The notes: a model not told the origin generated them from the letters alone. 64,000 bases of DNA from Erysipelotrichaceae bacterium (GCA_017473265.1 JAFULQ010000026.1:1-64000); one strand, 5' to 3'. Shown: positions 37,629 to 47,299, numbered from the stretch's first letter. Numbers and translations: made by a program.

Positions 37629-39116
37629 CTATTCTACAGGACTATATCCTGTCTTTTCAATTATATATTGTCCATCTTCACTCAACATAAAGTCAATTAC
37701 TCTTTGTACATTCTCATTTTGATTACCCTTAACCGTTATACAATACAATGGCGTTACAATTGGATATTCACCACTAGTAATGGATTCTGTAGATGGATAC
37801 ACTCCATCAACTGCAATCATCTTGGCCCCTTCAACTTTTGTCATACCATCAAAGTAATATCTAAATGAATAACCAATTGCACCATCTTCATTGTGATATT
37901 CCGCCACTTCTTCAATAATTCCAAGCATTGCATATTCCATTTCATAAGTTAAAGGTTCTTTTAAAGGTGTATCACCCATAAAATAAACCATCATTGATTG
38001 TGATCCAGAACGTTCTGGTCTTTGGAATGCAATAATCTTCTCATTTTTACCGCCAACTTCTTTCCAATTAGTAATTCTACCACTATAAATATCTTTGATT
38101 TGTTGAGTAGTTAAATTATCAATCGGATTTTCTTCATTCACAAAGAATACAAAACCCTCTTTACCAATAGGGGTATATTCCAATTCAACTCCTTTAGAAC
38201 TAGCAAAATCTAATTGAGATACCGATGGTTTAGCACCAAAGAACATATCGACTGCTCCATTTACCAAACCCTCAAAACCAACTGCAGTATTATGGAAAGT
38301 CACAACTAATCCATTTTCTTGTTTTGTACGATAATAGTAATCTCGTTCTATTTTCTCAACATCTTCATAAATTGCTTTCGCAATCGCACCATATACAGGA
38401 TAACAAGCTTCTGCGCCATCCATAATTGGCATATTTTTATATCCTTCAATCTTTTCAACATTAGAATCAATAGTTACTAATTTATTCTTTTCATTGTATA
38501 AAGCATAATCATATAAATCGACACTAGAAAACCCACTCATATAGCTAAAATTATGTCCTTGTTTTGCATACTTATGATTTGGAGAATTAACATACGTAAA
38601 AAGACAAAGTACTGTGCACAATCCATAAATAATCAAAGAAAAATACCATTTTTTATTACGTAAAATAATCAAAGAATATAGTAACGAAAAAAGGAAAATT
38701 ATTCCGATTGAAATAATTGATACATACGTATTCGCAAACAAACTTAAAATTATCATAAAAGGGAAAAAAGGAAATACCAACACATAAATAAGCGGTAAGC
38801 CTGGATCCAACAAAGATGCTTTAGAACCTATAAATAACAAACTAAAAAGTAAAGTTGTAAGCAAAATATATCCAATATTGAAAAATAAAATTTTATTATT
38901 AAATTTAGGACGTTTTCGTAAATTTTCAAAATATATAGACAAAAACACAATACTAACAATAACGAAATATACACAAGTAATAGCCACATCCGCATAAAGT
39001 ATATTCCCCATAAATGTTCCCAATAACGCAAAACCAACCGCCATAAAAGAACTAAATAAATATCCTCCAATCAATAAAAGAATTGACATAAAAACTCCAT
39101 ATTTCTTATTTGTCAT
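37629..39116 (-). CDS. PstS-like phosphate-binding domain fused to a multi-helix membrane domain
   Basis: The 495-residue protein has about six helices in residues 8-185 and a periplasmic-binding-protein domain of the PstS type after residue 215 (VTFHNTAVGFEGLVNGAVDMFFGAKP, LTTQQIKDIYSGRITNWKEVGG, FQRPERSGSQSMMVYFMG, GAIGYSFRYYF). Normal PstS is a lipoprotein without such helices. No pst permease genes are adjacent, so it may sense phosphate or a similar anion rather than feed a transporter. GGTGAGAGT precedes the ATG at 39116. It is next to a Spo0A-like regulator. Confidence 0.82.
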   Translation of the reverse strand: MTNKKYGVFMSILLLIGGYLFSSFMAVGFALLGTFMGNILYADVAITCVYFVIVSIVFLSIYFENLRKRPKFNNKILFFNIGYILLTTLLFSLLFIGSKASLLDPGLPLIYVLVFPFFPFMIILSLFANTYVSIISIGIIFLFSLLYSLIILRNKKWYFSLIIYGLCTVLCLFTYVNSPNHKYAKQGHNFSYMSGFSSVDLYDYALYNEKNKLVTIDSNVEKIEGYKNMPIMDGAEACYPVYGAIAKAIYEDVEKIERDYYYRTKQENGLVVTFHNTAVGFEGLVNGAVDMFFGAKPSVSQLDFASSKGVELEYTPIGKEGFVFFVNEENPIDNLTTQQIKDIYSGRITNWKEVGGKNEKIIAFQRPERSGSQSMMVYFMGDTPLKEPLTYEMEYAMLGIIEEVAEYHNEDGAIGYSFRYYFDGMTKVEGAKMIAVDGVYPSTESITSGEYPIVTPLYCITVKGNQNENVQRVIDFMLSEDGQYIIEKTGYSPVE

Positions 39117-39149
39117 ACTCTCACCCATTTCTACTAACATCATAACATA

Positions 39150-39171
39150 AAAAGGAGATTTCTCTCCTTAA
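39150..39171 (-). terminator. Terminator after the Spo0A-like gene
   Basis: AAGGAGA / TCTCCTT with a short AT loop and TTTTT on the minus strand overlaps the stop of the Spo0A-like gene. Confidence 0.7.
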
Positions 39172-39863
39172 CTTAATTGTGAATTTAAATAATCTGTGCA
39201 AGATTGAATAAATTCCGTATTCGTCACTTTGCCATTATCATAATGAACTAAGTTATGAAACAATTTATCCAACATTTGTGAATTGCCTTGTAAAAAGGCT
39301 TTTTCAATCACATATCGCATATTTCTTTCCACATTAGCTACAGACGTATTATATTGTTGCGCCAAAATTGGATATAATTGCATAATCTTCAATTTTGTTT
39401 TAGATGTTGATAAGCGCACATTCCATTTCACTGCACTCTTTAAATAATAATAACCATTTTGAGACGAAGAAATGCCTAATTGTTGAAATAAAGCCACCGT
39501 TCTTTGCTCTAACGAACGATTTTCATCTAAAAATATTTGAGAAAATAATCCATTCTCTAATAATGGACTATACAATATTCCTTGTACTTTAAATGATTTA
39601 CGAATATCAACTAAACGCAAATCACCATCAATGCCTTCATAATGAGCTAAAAAGACAGAAATTTCAATTTTTTCATCTATTAAATACTGTAAAATTTTAG
39701 GTATTAAGTTTGTGTCCATTGGAGTATCCAAAAACAAACAATCAAAATTACCATTTTTTAATAATTCTTTATACTCTTCTTGATAATGAATCAAGCGGGT
39801 GCCTCGTTTCCAAGGCAAATCTATCCAATCAAGATAACGATCAGATATCACTAATGTAAACAT
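39168..39863 (-). CDS. spo0A: Spo0A-like regulator with divergent receiver domain
   Basis: Of 231 residues, about 125-231 match the Spo0A DNA-binding domain: LFQQLGISSSQNGYYYLKSAV, LYPILAQQYNTSVANVERNMRYVIEKAFLQGN and TNTEFIQSCTDYL. The N-terminal 115 residues are only faintly receiver-like: FDCLFLDTPMD offers a phospho-acceptor candidate, Asp46, but the usual acidic pair is reduced to ISDRY. It is probably the sporulation master regulator of this lineage, with altered input. The neighbour is the membrane PstS-like protein. Confidence 0.83.
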   Translation of the reverse strand: MFTLVISDRYLDWIDLPWKRGTRLIHYQEEYKELLKNGNFDCLFLDTPMDTNLIPKILQYLIDEKIEISVFLAHYEGIDGDLRLVDIRKSFKVQGILYSPLLENGLFSQIFLDENRSLEQRTVALFQQLGISSSQNGYYYLKSAVKWNVRLSTSKTKLKIMQLYPILAQQYNTSVANVERNMRYVIEKAFLQGNSQMLDKLFHNLVHYDNGKVTNTEFIQSCTDYLNSQLS

Positions 39864-39875
39864 GTGTTCTCCTAT

Positions 39876-40637
39876 CTAGCCAAGCATAACATCCATAAAT
39901 AACATCACACAAAATCCAATTAATAACGAATAGGTAGCTAATTGTTCATGACCATGACCATGCGTTTCAGGAATCATTTCATCACAAATTACATATAACA
40001 TCGTACCACCAGCAAAAGCTAATAAAAATGGTAATAATAATGATGAAATAGAAATAGCAAAATAACCAACAAATGTCGCAATCATTTCTACAATACCCGT
40101 AAATGAAGCAACCAAAAATGTACGTTTACGACTCACACCACTAGCCAATAATGGAAAAACTACAATCATTCCTTCTGGAATATTTTGTAAAGCAATCCCG
40201 GCAGCTACTGTAAAAGCATCCATAATATTACCTGTACCAAAACTTACTCCAGTAGCCAATCCTTCAGGAAAATTATGAATCGCAATTGCCAATACAAACA
40301 ATAATGTCTTATTCATCAATGCTGTATTTTTTGTATGCGACTCTTCTTTTTCATCATCAACCAAATGATGTAAATGTGGTGTTAAACGGTCTAACACATT
40401 TAATACAACTGCACCGCCTAAAATACCCACAAACACCATCCAAATACCTTGTTTATCTACATATTCCAATGAAGGTAAGATTAAGCCTAATACAGCTGCC
40501 GCAAGCATAACTCCACTAGCAAAACCTAATATCATATCATTCATTTTATGTGAGATTTCTTTAAATAAAAATCCAATTAATACACCAAAAATTGTCGAAA
40601 ATCCAATTCCCAGAGCGGTTAAAGCAACTAACTGCAT
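39876..40637 (-). CDS. ZIP-family divalent metal transporter
   Basis: The 253-residue membrane protein has about eight helices. The metal sites are clear: HNFPEGLATGVSFG in helix 4 and ALQNIPEGMIV in helix 5. A histidine-rich loop (HLHHLVDDEKEESH) lies between helices 3 and 4. ZIP proteins import zinc, iron or manganese. It lies 12 nt upstream of the Spo0A-like gene on the same strand, so they may be cotranscribed. Confidence 0.93.
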   Translation of the reverse strand: MQLVALTALGIGFSTIFGVLIGFLFKEISHKMNDMILGFASGVMLAAAVLGLILPSLEYVDKQGIWMVFVGILGGAVVLNVLDRLTPHLHHLVDDEKEESHTKNTALMNKTLLFVLAIAIHNFPEGLATGVSFGTGNIMDAFTVAAGIALQNIPEGMIVVFPLLASGVSRKRTFLVASFTGIVEMIATFVGYFAISISSLLLPFLLAFAGGTMLYVICDEMIPETHGHGHEQLATYSLLIGFCVMLFMDVMLG

Positions 40638-40695
40638 GTTATCCCTCCTTCAATCACAGTATACTTCAAATAAAAGTAAATAGAAAGTTAAATAA

Positions 40696-40735
40696 TTGTA
40701 AAAAGAATAATAGTTATCTCACCACTATTCTTAAT
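40696..40735 (-). terminator. Terminator of the rsmF-like gene
   Basis: AAGAATAGT / ACTATTATTCTT, with a bulged A, and TTTTT on the minus strand at the gene's stop. Confidence 0.6.
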
Positions 40736-42045
40736 CCTTTTGGATACTTATTTTTAATCATCATGCCATCACCCTTACCAAAACCTAAAGGAATCTTTTT
40801 ATACATGACACATACATACCCTTTTATATTTCTACTAATGACATTACCACTTAAATAAACTGCTAATTCATCATCCGTTAATTCTACCACTTGTTTATAA
40901 TCATTGATAAATCGACTTGCTAGATAGAAATGATGAGCTGGTTCTAAACGTTTCTTAATCATTTCACCTACATAAACACCTTGTCTTAAAATATTGATAT
41001 TTTTAAGCTGAATAAATGGCGTTTTCTTCATATAAATCTTATTATTAATCTCTAAATAATAAGCATCTTCATATCCAAGTTGTCCTTTCACAAACTTAGA
41101 AACTTCCACGTCCACCTTACTAGACTTCAATTCATTTTTACTAGATGTACCCGCAGAAACTTTCTTACGCATACGACACATAAAATGACCTTCTCCACCA
41201 TCCATTGGAAAGATACGACGGAGTTTAGAAACATCTAAATCTTCATATACAATTCCAGTACGTTTCACATGATCTAAGCAATCCACCAATTCCATTTCAG
41301 GATGCTGTTTTAAGAATTCATACACAACCCCTTCATTTTCTTCTTGGGCATATGTACAAGTAGAATAAACTAATAATCCACCCTCTTTAACACATTGAAC
41401 CGCTTCATTAAGAATAAATAATTGTCGAGCTGCACACGCATCTACATTTTCTTTAGACCATTCCAACTTAGCTAATTCATGCTTTTTCATCATGCCTTCA
41501 CCACTACAAGGAGCATCTACTAAAACTTTATCAAACCATCCTTGCATTAAAGGACATAATTTATCTACTGGCGCATTGGTAATCATATTTTCAGTTACAC
41601 CCATTCGTTCTAGATTTGATAATAAAATGTTAGCACGTTTGCTATCAAATTCATTAGATACTAAAAATCCAGTATTATTTAATTTCGTCGCAATTTGACT
41701 ACTTTTACCACCAGGTGCAGCACATAAATCCAATACCCAATCACCTTCTTGAATATCTAACATATCTACCACACTACTAGCACTAGGTTCCTGTAAATAA
41801 TATAAACCCGCTAGATGTGTCCAATGGTTTCCAATACTCTTAACACTTGAATCAAATCGATACCCAACCGAACTAAAATTTGAAGGTTCTAAAGTATATG
41901 GAAATTGTTCTTTAAGAAAATCAATATCGCATTTCGCTTGATTGAGACTCAAACCTTTATAAACCTCCCGATCCAATGAAGCTATATACGCATCGAATTC
42001 ATCTTGTAATAAATCTTGCATACGTTGTAAAAAATCTTGTTTCAT
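40714..42045 (-). CDS. RsmF/RsmB-type rRNA cytosine-5 methyltransferase
   Basis: The 443-residue NOL1/NOP2/sun-family enzyme has the SAM site DLCAAPGGKSSQIA, motif IV APCSGEGMMKK and motif VI STCTYAQEENEG (two cysteines used in catalysis), and a C-terminal PUA-like/RsmF part. The overall form fits RsmF, which methylates cytosines of 16S rRNA. No strong ribosome site is seen before the ATG at 42045. The gene follows fmt on the same strand. Confidence 0.9.
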   Translation of the reverse strand: MKQDFLQRMQDLLQDEFDAYIASLDREVYKGLSLNQAKCDIDFLKEQFPYTLEPSNFSSVGYRFDSSVKSIGNHWTHLAGLYYLQEPSASSVVDMLDIQEGDWVLDLCAAPGGKSSQIATKLNNTGFLVSNEFDSKRANILLSNLERMGVTENMITNAPVDKLCPLMQGWFDKVLVDAPCSGEGMMKKHELAKLEWSKENVDACAARQLFILNEAVQCVKEGGLLVYSTCTYAQEENEGVVYEFLKQHPEMELVDCLDHVKRTGIVYEDLDVSKLRRIFPMDGGEGHFMCRMRKKVSAGTSSKNELKSSKVDVEVSKFVKGQLGYEDAYYLEINNKIYMKKTPFIQLKNINILRQGVYVGEMIKKRLEPAHHFYLASRFINDYKQVVELTDDELAVYLSGNVISRNIKGYVCVMYKKIPLGFGKGDGMMIKNKYPKGLRIVVR

Positions 42046-42061
42046 GTTTTAGATTATAACA

Positions 42062-42087
42062 TAAAAAAAGCTGATAGAAAATCAGCT
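42062..42087 (-). terminator. Terminator of fmt
   Basis: AGCTGAT / ATCAGCT with a 5-nt loop and a run of T on the minus strand, just past the fmt stop. Confidence 0.85.
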
Positions 42088-43032
42088 AATTCTTTGACCA
42101 ATATATTGCTTACCTTGACCATTTTTAAAATCTCTAGCAAGCATTTTACCTTTACCTTCAACCTGTAATACATCAACTAATAACAATTTACCATCACAAG
42201 CAATACCCATATATGTATTACCATCTACATCATAGAAATCTGTAATTGTACCATTTTCAGCATTAGTCTTTTTATCACTCATCTTCACAGACCAGAATTT
42301 TATTTTCTTATCCATGCAAATACCATAAGAAACAGGAACCGGAATTAAAGAACGAATATGATTATACACAGTACGATAATCTTTATTAAAATCCACTTTT
42401 TCTTCTTCTTTAGACACATTCCAAGCATATGTAACTAATGATTCATCCTGAGGAGTACGAGTATACGTACCATCTAATAAAGAAGGCAATGTTTCATGCA
42501 ATAATTCTGCACCAATCTTCATTAATTCATCATATAAAACACCAGTAACCATATCATCTGTAATCACAATTTCCTTTTGTGAAATCATATCACCCGCATC
42601 CATTTTATGAACCATTTCCATAATAGTAATACCCGTTTTTTCTTCCCCATACATAATCGCTTTATGAATTGGAGCACCACCACGTAATTTAGGCAACAAA
42701 GACGCATGAACATTAAAACAGCCTAATTTAGGTAATTCCAATACAGCATCCGGTACCATTTGACCATAGGCACAAGTAATAATCAAATCTGGTTGTAAAT
42801 CCATAATCATTTGATAATCTTGTTTTAATTTTTCAGGTTGATAAACAGGTGTATTATGTTCAACTGCAATCTTCTTTGTTGGAGTCATTTCCAATACTTG
42901 TTTACGCCCAACTCTTCTATCTGGTTGAGAAACAAGACCAATCACTTCAACTGCTTCTTCTTGATATAATTGTTCAAGGATACTACACGCAAACTCAGGA
43001 GTACCCATAAATAATGTTCTAACTTTATTCAT
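42082..43032 (-). CDS. fmt: Methionyl-tRNA formyltransferase
   Basis: The 316-residue enzyme formylates initiator Met-tRNA using 10-formyl-THF. It has VRTLFMGTPEFACSIL, the catalytic region CFNVHASLLPKLRGGAPIHKAI (Asn, His and the SLLPxxRG loop), GVTGITIM-like KTGITIMEMVHKMDAGD and a C-terminal OB-like domain. AGGAAGTGATAAAA precedes the ATG at 43032; a GTG three codons upstream lies inside that ribosome site. No def gene is adjacent. Confidence 0.97.
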   Translation of the reverse strand: MNKVRTLFMGTPEFACSILEQLYQEEAVEVIGLVSQPDRRVGRKQVLEMTPTKKIAVEHNTPVYQPEKLKQDYQMIMDLQPDLIITCAYGQMVPDAVLELPKLGCFNVHASLLPKLRGGAPIHKAIMYGEEKTGITIMEMVHKMDAGDMISQKEIVITDDMVTGVLYDELMKIGAELLHETLPSLLDGTYTRTPQDESLVTYAWNVSKEEEKVDFNKDYRTVYNHIRSLIPVPVSYGICMDKKIKFWSVKMSDKKTNAENGTITDFYDVDGNTYMGIACDGKLLLVDVLQVEGKGKMLARDFKNGQGKQYIGQRIS

Positions 43033-43085
43033 TTTTATCACTTCCTGTGTATTATTATACCTTAGACAAAGAAAGGAATCTAGAC

Positions 43086-43367
43086 TTAAAACACATCCAT
43101 GATTTTTTTCACAATACCAACACCTTCTTGAATTATTGATACCACAAATATACTTAACGCATTCCCCAATTTCCCAGCACGATTCTCTTCAATTTGTAGT
43201 AAATAGACATCTTTATTCGGTTGATACATATATCCATTTTCAATTTGTGATTCAAACTTCTCTAATTCTTCATCTAAACTTACATATTGTTCATTATTAC
43301 TTGATAACACAGATACAATAGAAACAATCATTAAGATAACTAAAATGTCCAATACAAAACGTTTCAT
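43086..43367 (-). CDS. Small membrane protein in the yqxA position
   Basis: The 93-residue protein has one N-terminal helix (VLDILVILMIVSIVSVL), an acidic middle and a hydrophobic C-terminal segment (ALSIFVVSIIQEGVGIV). It overlaps the spoIIP stop by 4 nt (ATGA) with AAAGGAG before it. In Bacillus, yqxA (DUF3679, similar size) follows spoIIP, so it may be its counterpart; sequence likeness alone does not prove this. Confidence 0.65.
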   Translation of the reverse strand: MKRFVLDILVILMIVSIVSVLSSNNEQYVSLDEELEKFESQIENGYMYQPNKDVYLLQIEENRAGKLGNALSIFVVSIIQEGVGIVKKIMDVF

Positions 43368-44188
43368 GATTGTACTCCTTTCACAAAAACATTAGAAAAT
43401 ACATCAATAGAATTTTGTACTTCACTAAACGTATTATTATTTGATCCCATTTCTAATAAATATACATGCTCCATAACATCTTGATTGAAAACCGTATAAT
43501 ATTTTCGACTTATATTTTTAAATATTCCATTTACTTCTGCATTACCCATTTTCATCCACTTTTTAACAAACATCGTTTGCGATTCATAATTATCATGTGC
43601 ACTTGATATCACAAACATCATTTTGGCATATGACTCTTGTTCATAAACAACACTGGTATTTGCATTACCCACTCCATCTCTATGTAAATCAATCACATAA
43701 TCAAAACCATCATAATCAACTAATGCTTGTTTAAGAAAAATTCTAGATACATCATATAAAGCATCATAACTATAACCATTCTTTTTTGCATATTTATTAA
43801 AATCATTTAACTCAACAACAACTTGATACCCCTGTGATTCTAACTTCTCAGCTAAATACAATGCCGCATCCACTACTGTTTTACCACCTTTGTAAGTTTC
43901 ATTTTGATGAGAATTATAGATATAAACTTTTTTCTTTTCTGTTTTATCTATTTTAGAATCATCCACTGTAGTATCGATATGTTTATCCTCTGCTTCTTTT
44001 TGATATGTATGAAAAATAACCAACTGTTTTTGAAAATCCAAATCAGAAAAATCAAAACTTGGACGTAATAACATTTCCATCATTTTAGAAGTATCATGCA
44101 TAATATAAACAAATCCTCCTAAAAAATCTGTCAAATAAAGAAAACTAAAAAATAGAATGAGTGAAACCCATCCATTTTTATAAAACAT
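43364..44188 (-). CDS. spoIIP: Stage II sporulation protein P
   Basis: The 274-residue membrane-anchored peptidoglycan amidase/endopeptidase of the engulfment machinery (DMP complex with SpoIID and SpoIIM) has an N-terminal helix (residues 5-25), then the catalytic domain: VYIYNSHQNETYK, DYVIDLHRDGVG (metal-binding His), YVYLLEMGSNNNTFSE. GAGGTGATGTT precedes the ATG. It follows gpr with a 38-nt gap, as in Bacillus, supporting the assignment. Confidence 0.93.
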   Translation of the reverse strand: MFYKNGWVSLILFFSFLYLTDFLGGFVYIMHDTSKMMEMLLRPSFDFSDLDFQKQLVIFHTYQKEAEDKHIDTTVDDSKIDKTEKKKVYIYNSHQNETYKGGKTVVDAALYLAEKLESQGYQVVVELNDFNKYAKKNGYSYDALYDVSRIFLKQALVDYDGFDYVIDLHRDGVGNANTSVVYEQESYAKMMFVISSAHDNYESQTMFVKKWMKMGNAEVNGIFKNISRKYYTVFNQDVMEHVYLLEMGSNNNTFSEVQNSIDVFSNVFVKGVQS

Positions 44189-44226
44189 AACATCACCTCA
44201 AAATACTGTATGCGAATACTCATAAA

Positions 44227-45033
44227 TTATGAAAATAAACTATCATTAATTACAGTCGATACGATATTCGATAAATACATTAATTCATAATCCATTTCCT
44301 TAGGAGTAACTATCAAATCCCACTGCTCATCAATTGTAAAATCAACATCCTCAACAACTTGCGATACAATCGAAACAATATCAATCACCGTACTAACACC
44401 AATCGCAATGACATTAACTCCCATCGTATGTTGATCAATCGAACCTTTACTATACCCAATACCACTACCTGGTTGAATCCCAGTATTGGTGATTTGAATT
44501 ACTCGATTTAAGCGTTTCATATCTTTGGTAGCTAGCGCATCAATTGCAATAACAACATCTGGTTTATAAAAATTCACAATACTTTTTACTATTTGAACTG
44601 TATCCAATCCTGTTTGCCCTACCACTCCAGGCGTAAAAACAGCTACTTTTCTTTCTAAATTTAGATGCGCACTAACTAATAACTGTTCACACGTCCTGCA
44701 ACCTAAAGCATCCGCAATCACATCCTTATTCCCTAATCCAACAATCAATACTTTTTTTATTGGATATATTTGTTCTAACAAATCTTTTAAATATAAAGTA
44801 CATACTTCAATAATTTGTTTACGAATACTAGCATCTTGTAGCTCATTAAATTCAATTCCAATATAGTCACCAACAACTTTATCTAAACAATTTTGTTCTT
44901 TATGTACTTTTACATGATTTACTACAACATCTTGTATACGTTTTACATGATAGGAACAATCCTCATTTTCCACTTCTTCAAACAATTCTTCATACGCAAT
45001 ATCGGTTCTAAAACTCTTCTTTTTACCATTCAT
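44227..45033 (-). CDS. gpr: Germination protease GPR
   Basis: The 268-residue protease degrades small acid-soluble spore proteins on germination. Motifs are FRTDIAYE (pro-region cleavage area), VLIVGLGNKDVIADALG, VFTPGVVGQTGLDT, VVIAIDALATKDMKRLNRVIQITNTGIQPGSGIGY. It is shorter than Bacillus GPR (368) by internal and C-terminal loss, but the core motifs are kept. GGAGGTTTTTAT precedes the ATG. It is divergent from rpsT, as in Bacillus. Confidence 0.93.
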   Translation of the reverse strand: MNGKKKSFRTDIAYEELFEEVENEDCSYHVKRIQDVVVNHVKVHKEQNCLDKVVGDYIGIEFNELQDASIRKQIIEVCTLYLKDLLEQIYPIKKVLIVGLGNKDVIADALGCRTCEQLLVSAHLNLERKVAVFTPGVVGQTGLDTVQIVKSIVNFYKPDVVIAIDALATKDMKRLNRVIQITNTGIQPGSGIGYSKGSIDQHTMGVNVIAIGVSTVIDIVSIVSQVVEDVDFTIDEQWDLIVTPKEMDYELMYLSNIVSTVINDSLFS

Positions 45034-45075
45034 ATAAAAACCTCCAATAGTAGTATGTTAATTTCTACGGATTTC

Positions 45076-45104
45076 TTGCAATTACCAAAAGAATTTGTTA
45101 TAAT
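45076..45104 (+). promoter_or_regulatory. Promoter of rpsT
   Basis: TTGCAA (45076-45081), a 17-bp spacer and a perfect TATAAT (45099-45104) lie 31 bp before the rpsT start. Confidence 0.8.
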
Positions 45105-45135
45105 TGCAAACGGACAAATGTTTAGGAGGTGCACT

Positions 45136-45399
45136 ATGCCAAATATTAAATCTCAAAAGAAACGTGCTATGACAAACTTAAAAAGAAATGCAATCGTTAG
45201 TTCTGAAAAATCAGCATTAAAAACAGCTATTAAGAACGTACGTAAAGCTGTAGAAGCTCAAGATAAAGCTGCTGCAGTTGAAGCTTTAAACGTTGCTTAT
45301 ACAAAATTAGATCAAGCTGTTTCAAGTGGAATTCACCACAAGAACTATGCTATGCGTCAAAAATCACGTTTAAGCAAGGCTGTTAATGCTCTTAACTAA
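45136..45399 (+). CDS. rpsT: 30S ribosomal protein S20
   Basis: The 87-residue basic, helical protein binds 16S rRNA. It has MPNIKSQKKRAMTNLKRNAI, LKTAIKNVRKAVEA and the C-terminal SSGIHHKNYAMRQKSRLSKAVNAL, all typical of S20. TTTAGGAGGTGCACT precedes the ATG at 45136; the open frame runs on upstream through the promoter but has no ribosome site there. Confidence 0.98.
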   Translation: MPNIKSQKKRAMTNLKRNAIVSSEKSALKTAIKNVRKAVEAQDKAAAVEALNVAYTKLDQAVSSGIHHKNYAMRQKSRLSKAVNALN

Positions 45400-45414
45400 T
45401 TTTAAATAGAAAAG

Positions 45415-45442
45415 ATGAACCGAATATTCGGTTCATTTTTTT
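45415..45442 (+). terminator. Terminator of rpsT
   Basis: ATGAACCGAAT / ATTCGGTTCAT forms a perfect 11-bp stem followed by seven T residues. Confidence 0.92.
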
Positions 45443-45467
45443 ATGCAAACAAAAAAAGAAGAGAAAT

Positions 45468-46130
45468 TTACTTTCCCTTCTTCACTATATCTTGCATCAT
45501 TTGAAGCTTACTATTAGCTTCTTTTAATTTTGGATAATCACTAGGTAATTGTTTAACAATCTTTTGATACTTATCAAGTTCTTGTGACCAATACTCTTGA
45601 AAGATATCACTATGTTGATTACGTAAAATTGGTCCAAACATTACATCAAACGAATTCCATTCTTGCTTTTTATATTCAACTACTAATATTTGATAATATT
45701 TATAGTCAAATACAATTTCTTCAGCCACAATAGAAAATCCATGAGTAAATAACCATTCACGCAACAAATCCACATCTTTGTTTGCTTGTAAAACTAAATA
45801 TTTACAAGCCTTACAATAATCAAATCCCTTTTCAAGAATTTCAATCATTGTATTCGCACCCATACCGGCGATAATAACCGCTTCACATTGCATAGGTAAA
45901 TCTTGCACACCATTTGATAAATACAATTGAATATCTTGCATATGATATTCTTGCAACATTTTTTGAGCACTTGCTAGTGGACCTTTTGCCACATCAGAAG
46001 CACATACTTCCATATTTGGATACTTCTTTTTAATAGCAATCGGTAATAAGCAATGATCTGTACCAACGTCTACTACAGATTGAACATTTGGTAATACATT
46101 CAAAATCGTTTGTAATCTTTTTGTTAACAT
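45468..46130 (-). CDS. trmK: tRNA (adenine-22 N1)-methyltransferase TrmK
   Basis: The 220-residue SAM-dependent enzyme makes m1A22 in tRNA. It has a Rossmann methyltransferase domain (VVDVGTDHCLLPIAIKKKYP, CASDVAKGPLASAQKML, AVIIAGMGANTMIEIL) and a C-terminal coiled-coil arm. Its ATG overlaps the rpoD stop as TAATG. Location behind sigA is the same in Bacillus. Confidence 0.93.
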   Translation of the reverse strand: MLTKRLQTILNVLPNVQSVVDVGTDHCLLPIAIKKKYPNMEVCASDVAKGPLASAQKMLQEYHMQDIQLYLSNGVQDLPMQCEAVIIAGMGANTMIEILEKGFDYCKACKYLVLQANKDVDLLREWLFTHGFSIVAEEIVFDYKYYQILVVEYKKQEWNSFDVMFGPILRNQHSDIFQEYWSQELDKYQKIVKQLPSDYPKLKEANSKLQMMQDIVKKGK

Positions 46131-47299
46131 TAGTTTTTATCCACGAAATCACGTAAACGTTTAGAACGTGTTGGATGTTTTAATTTACGTAATGCTTTAG
46201 CTTCAATTTGACGAATACGTTCACGAGTAACGTTAAATTCACGTCCAACTTCTTCTAAAGTACGTGTACGACCATCCAATAAACCAAAACGTAAACGTAA
46301 TACTTTTTCTTCACGTTCAGTTAATCCTTTTAATACATTGTTAATTTCATCTTTTAACAATTGATTATTTGCATATTCATCTGGTGAAGTAGCTTCTTTA
46401 TCTTCAATGAAATCACCTAAATGTGAATCATCTTCTTCCCCAATCGGAGTTTCTAAAGAAACAGGTTCTAATGCAATCTTTTGAATTTCTCTAACCTTTT
46501 CAGGTGAAATATTACCCATCTTTACAGCAATTTCTTCAGCAGAAGGTTCTCTACCTAAATCTTGCACCAATTGACGTTGAATACGAGTTAATTTATTGAT
46601 TGTTTCAACCATATGCACAGGAATACGAATTGTACGAGCTTGGTCCGCAATTGCACGAGTAATTGCTTGACGAATCCACCAAGTCGCATATGTAGAGAAT
46701 TTGAATCCTTTAGTGTGATCAAACTTTTCTACCGCTTTAACTAAACCCATGTTACCTTCTTGGATTAAGTCTAAGAATAATAATCCTCTACCAACATATT
46801 TCTTAGCAATTGATACTACCAAACGTAAGTTACTAGAAATTAATACATTCTTAGCCTCTTCATCACCCGCTTTAATACGACGAGCAATTTCAGGCTCATC
46901 TTCAGGATTTAATAAAGGAACACGACCAATTTCTTTCAAATACATTTTTACAGGATCGTTAATTTTAACACTTGGAATATCAGAATAGTTCATTTGGAAA
47001 ATTTTTAAATCCAAATCAACTTTCTCACCATCTTCATCATCATCCATTAAAGAATCATCAACTAAATCTACATCATCTGCACTCGCATCAACGACATCAA
47101 CTTCAGAAAATTCAACATCCTCATCTTCGCTAATTACAATATTTTCTTTACTAAACCAGTCATACAATTCATCTAATTCAGTATCTGTAATATCTAAATG
47201 CTCAATCGCCTCTAAGATATCTGCTTGAAAAACTTTTTTATTTGCTTCATATTGCTTTTTAAATTCTACTTTTAATTCATCTAATGTTTTATACGCCAT
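46130..47299 (-). CDS. rpoD: Primary RNA polymerase sigma factor (SigA/RpoD)
   Basis: The 389-residue housekeeping sigma has an acidic 1.1-like N-terminal part, region 1.2 ([16 protein letters not shown]), region 2 ([50 protein letters not shown]), region 3 ([17 protein letters not shown]) and region 4 ([20 protein letters not shown]). GGAAGGAGATTCAT precedes the ATG. It is in the classical dnaG-sigA-trmK order. Confidence 0.98.
   Translation of the reverse strand: MAYKTLDELKVEFKKQYEANKKVFQADILEAIEHLDITDTELDELYDWFSKENIVISEDEDVEFSEVDVVDASADDVDLVDDSLMDDDEDGEKVDLDLKIFQMNYSDIPSVKINDPVKMYLKEIGRVPLLNPEDEPEIARRIKAGDEEAKNVLISSNLRLVVSIAKKYVGRGLLFLDLIQEGNMGLVKAVEKFDHTKGFKFSTYATWWIRQAITRAIADQARTIRIPVHMVETINKLTRIQRQLVQDLGREPSAEEIAVKMGNISPEKVREIQKIALEPVSLETPIGEEDDSHLGDFIEDKEATSPDEYANNQLLKDEINNVLKGLTEREEKVLRLRFGLLDGRTRTLEEVGREFNVTRERIRQIEAKALRKLKHPTRSKRLRDFVDKN

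Noticed and set aside
45044-45080. SigG-type promoter for gpr (CATACTA as -10)
   Set aside because: The element fits the pattern, but transcription would start inside the gpr ribosome site, so it is probably chance.
44893-45135. Upstream extension of the rpsT frame
   Set aside because: It runs antisense to gpr and through the rpsT promoter; S20 begins at 45136 with a strong ribosome site.
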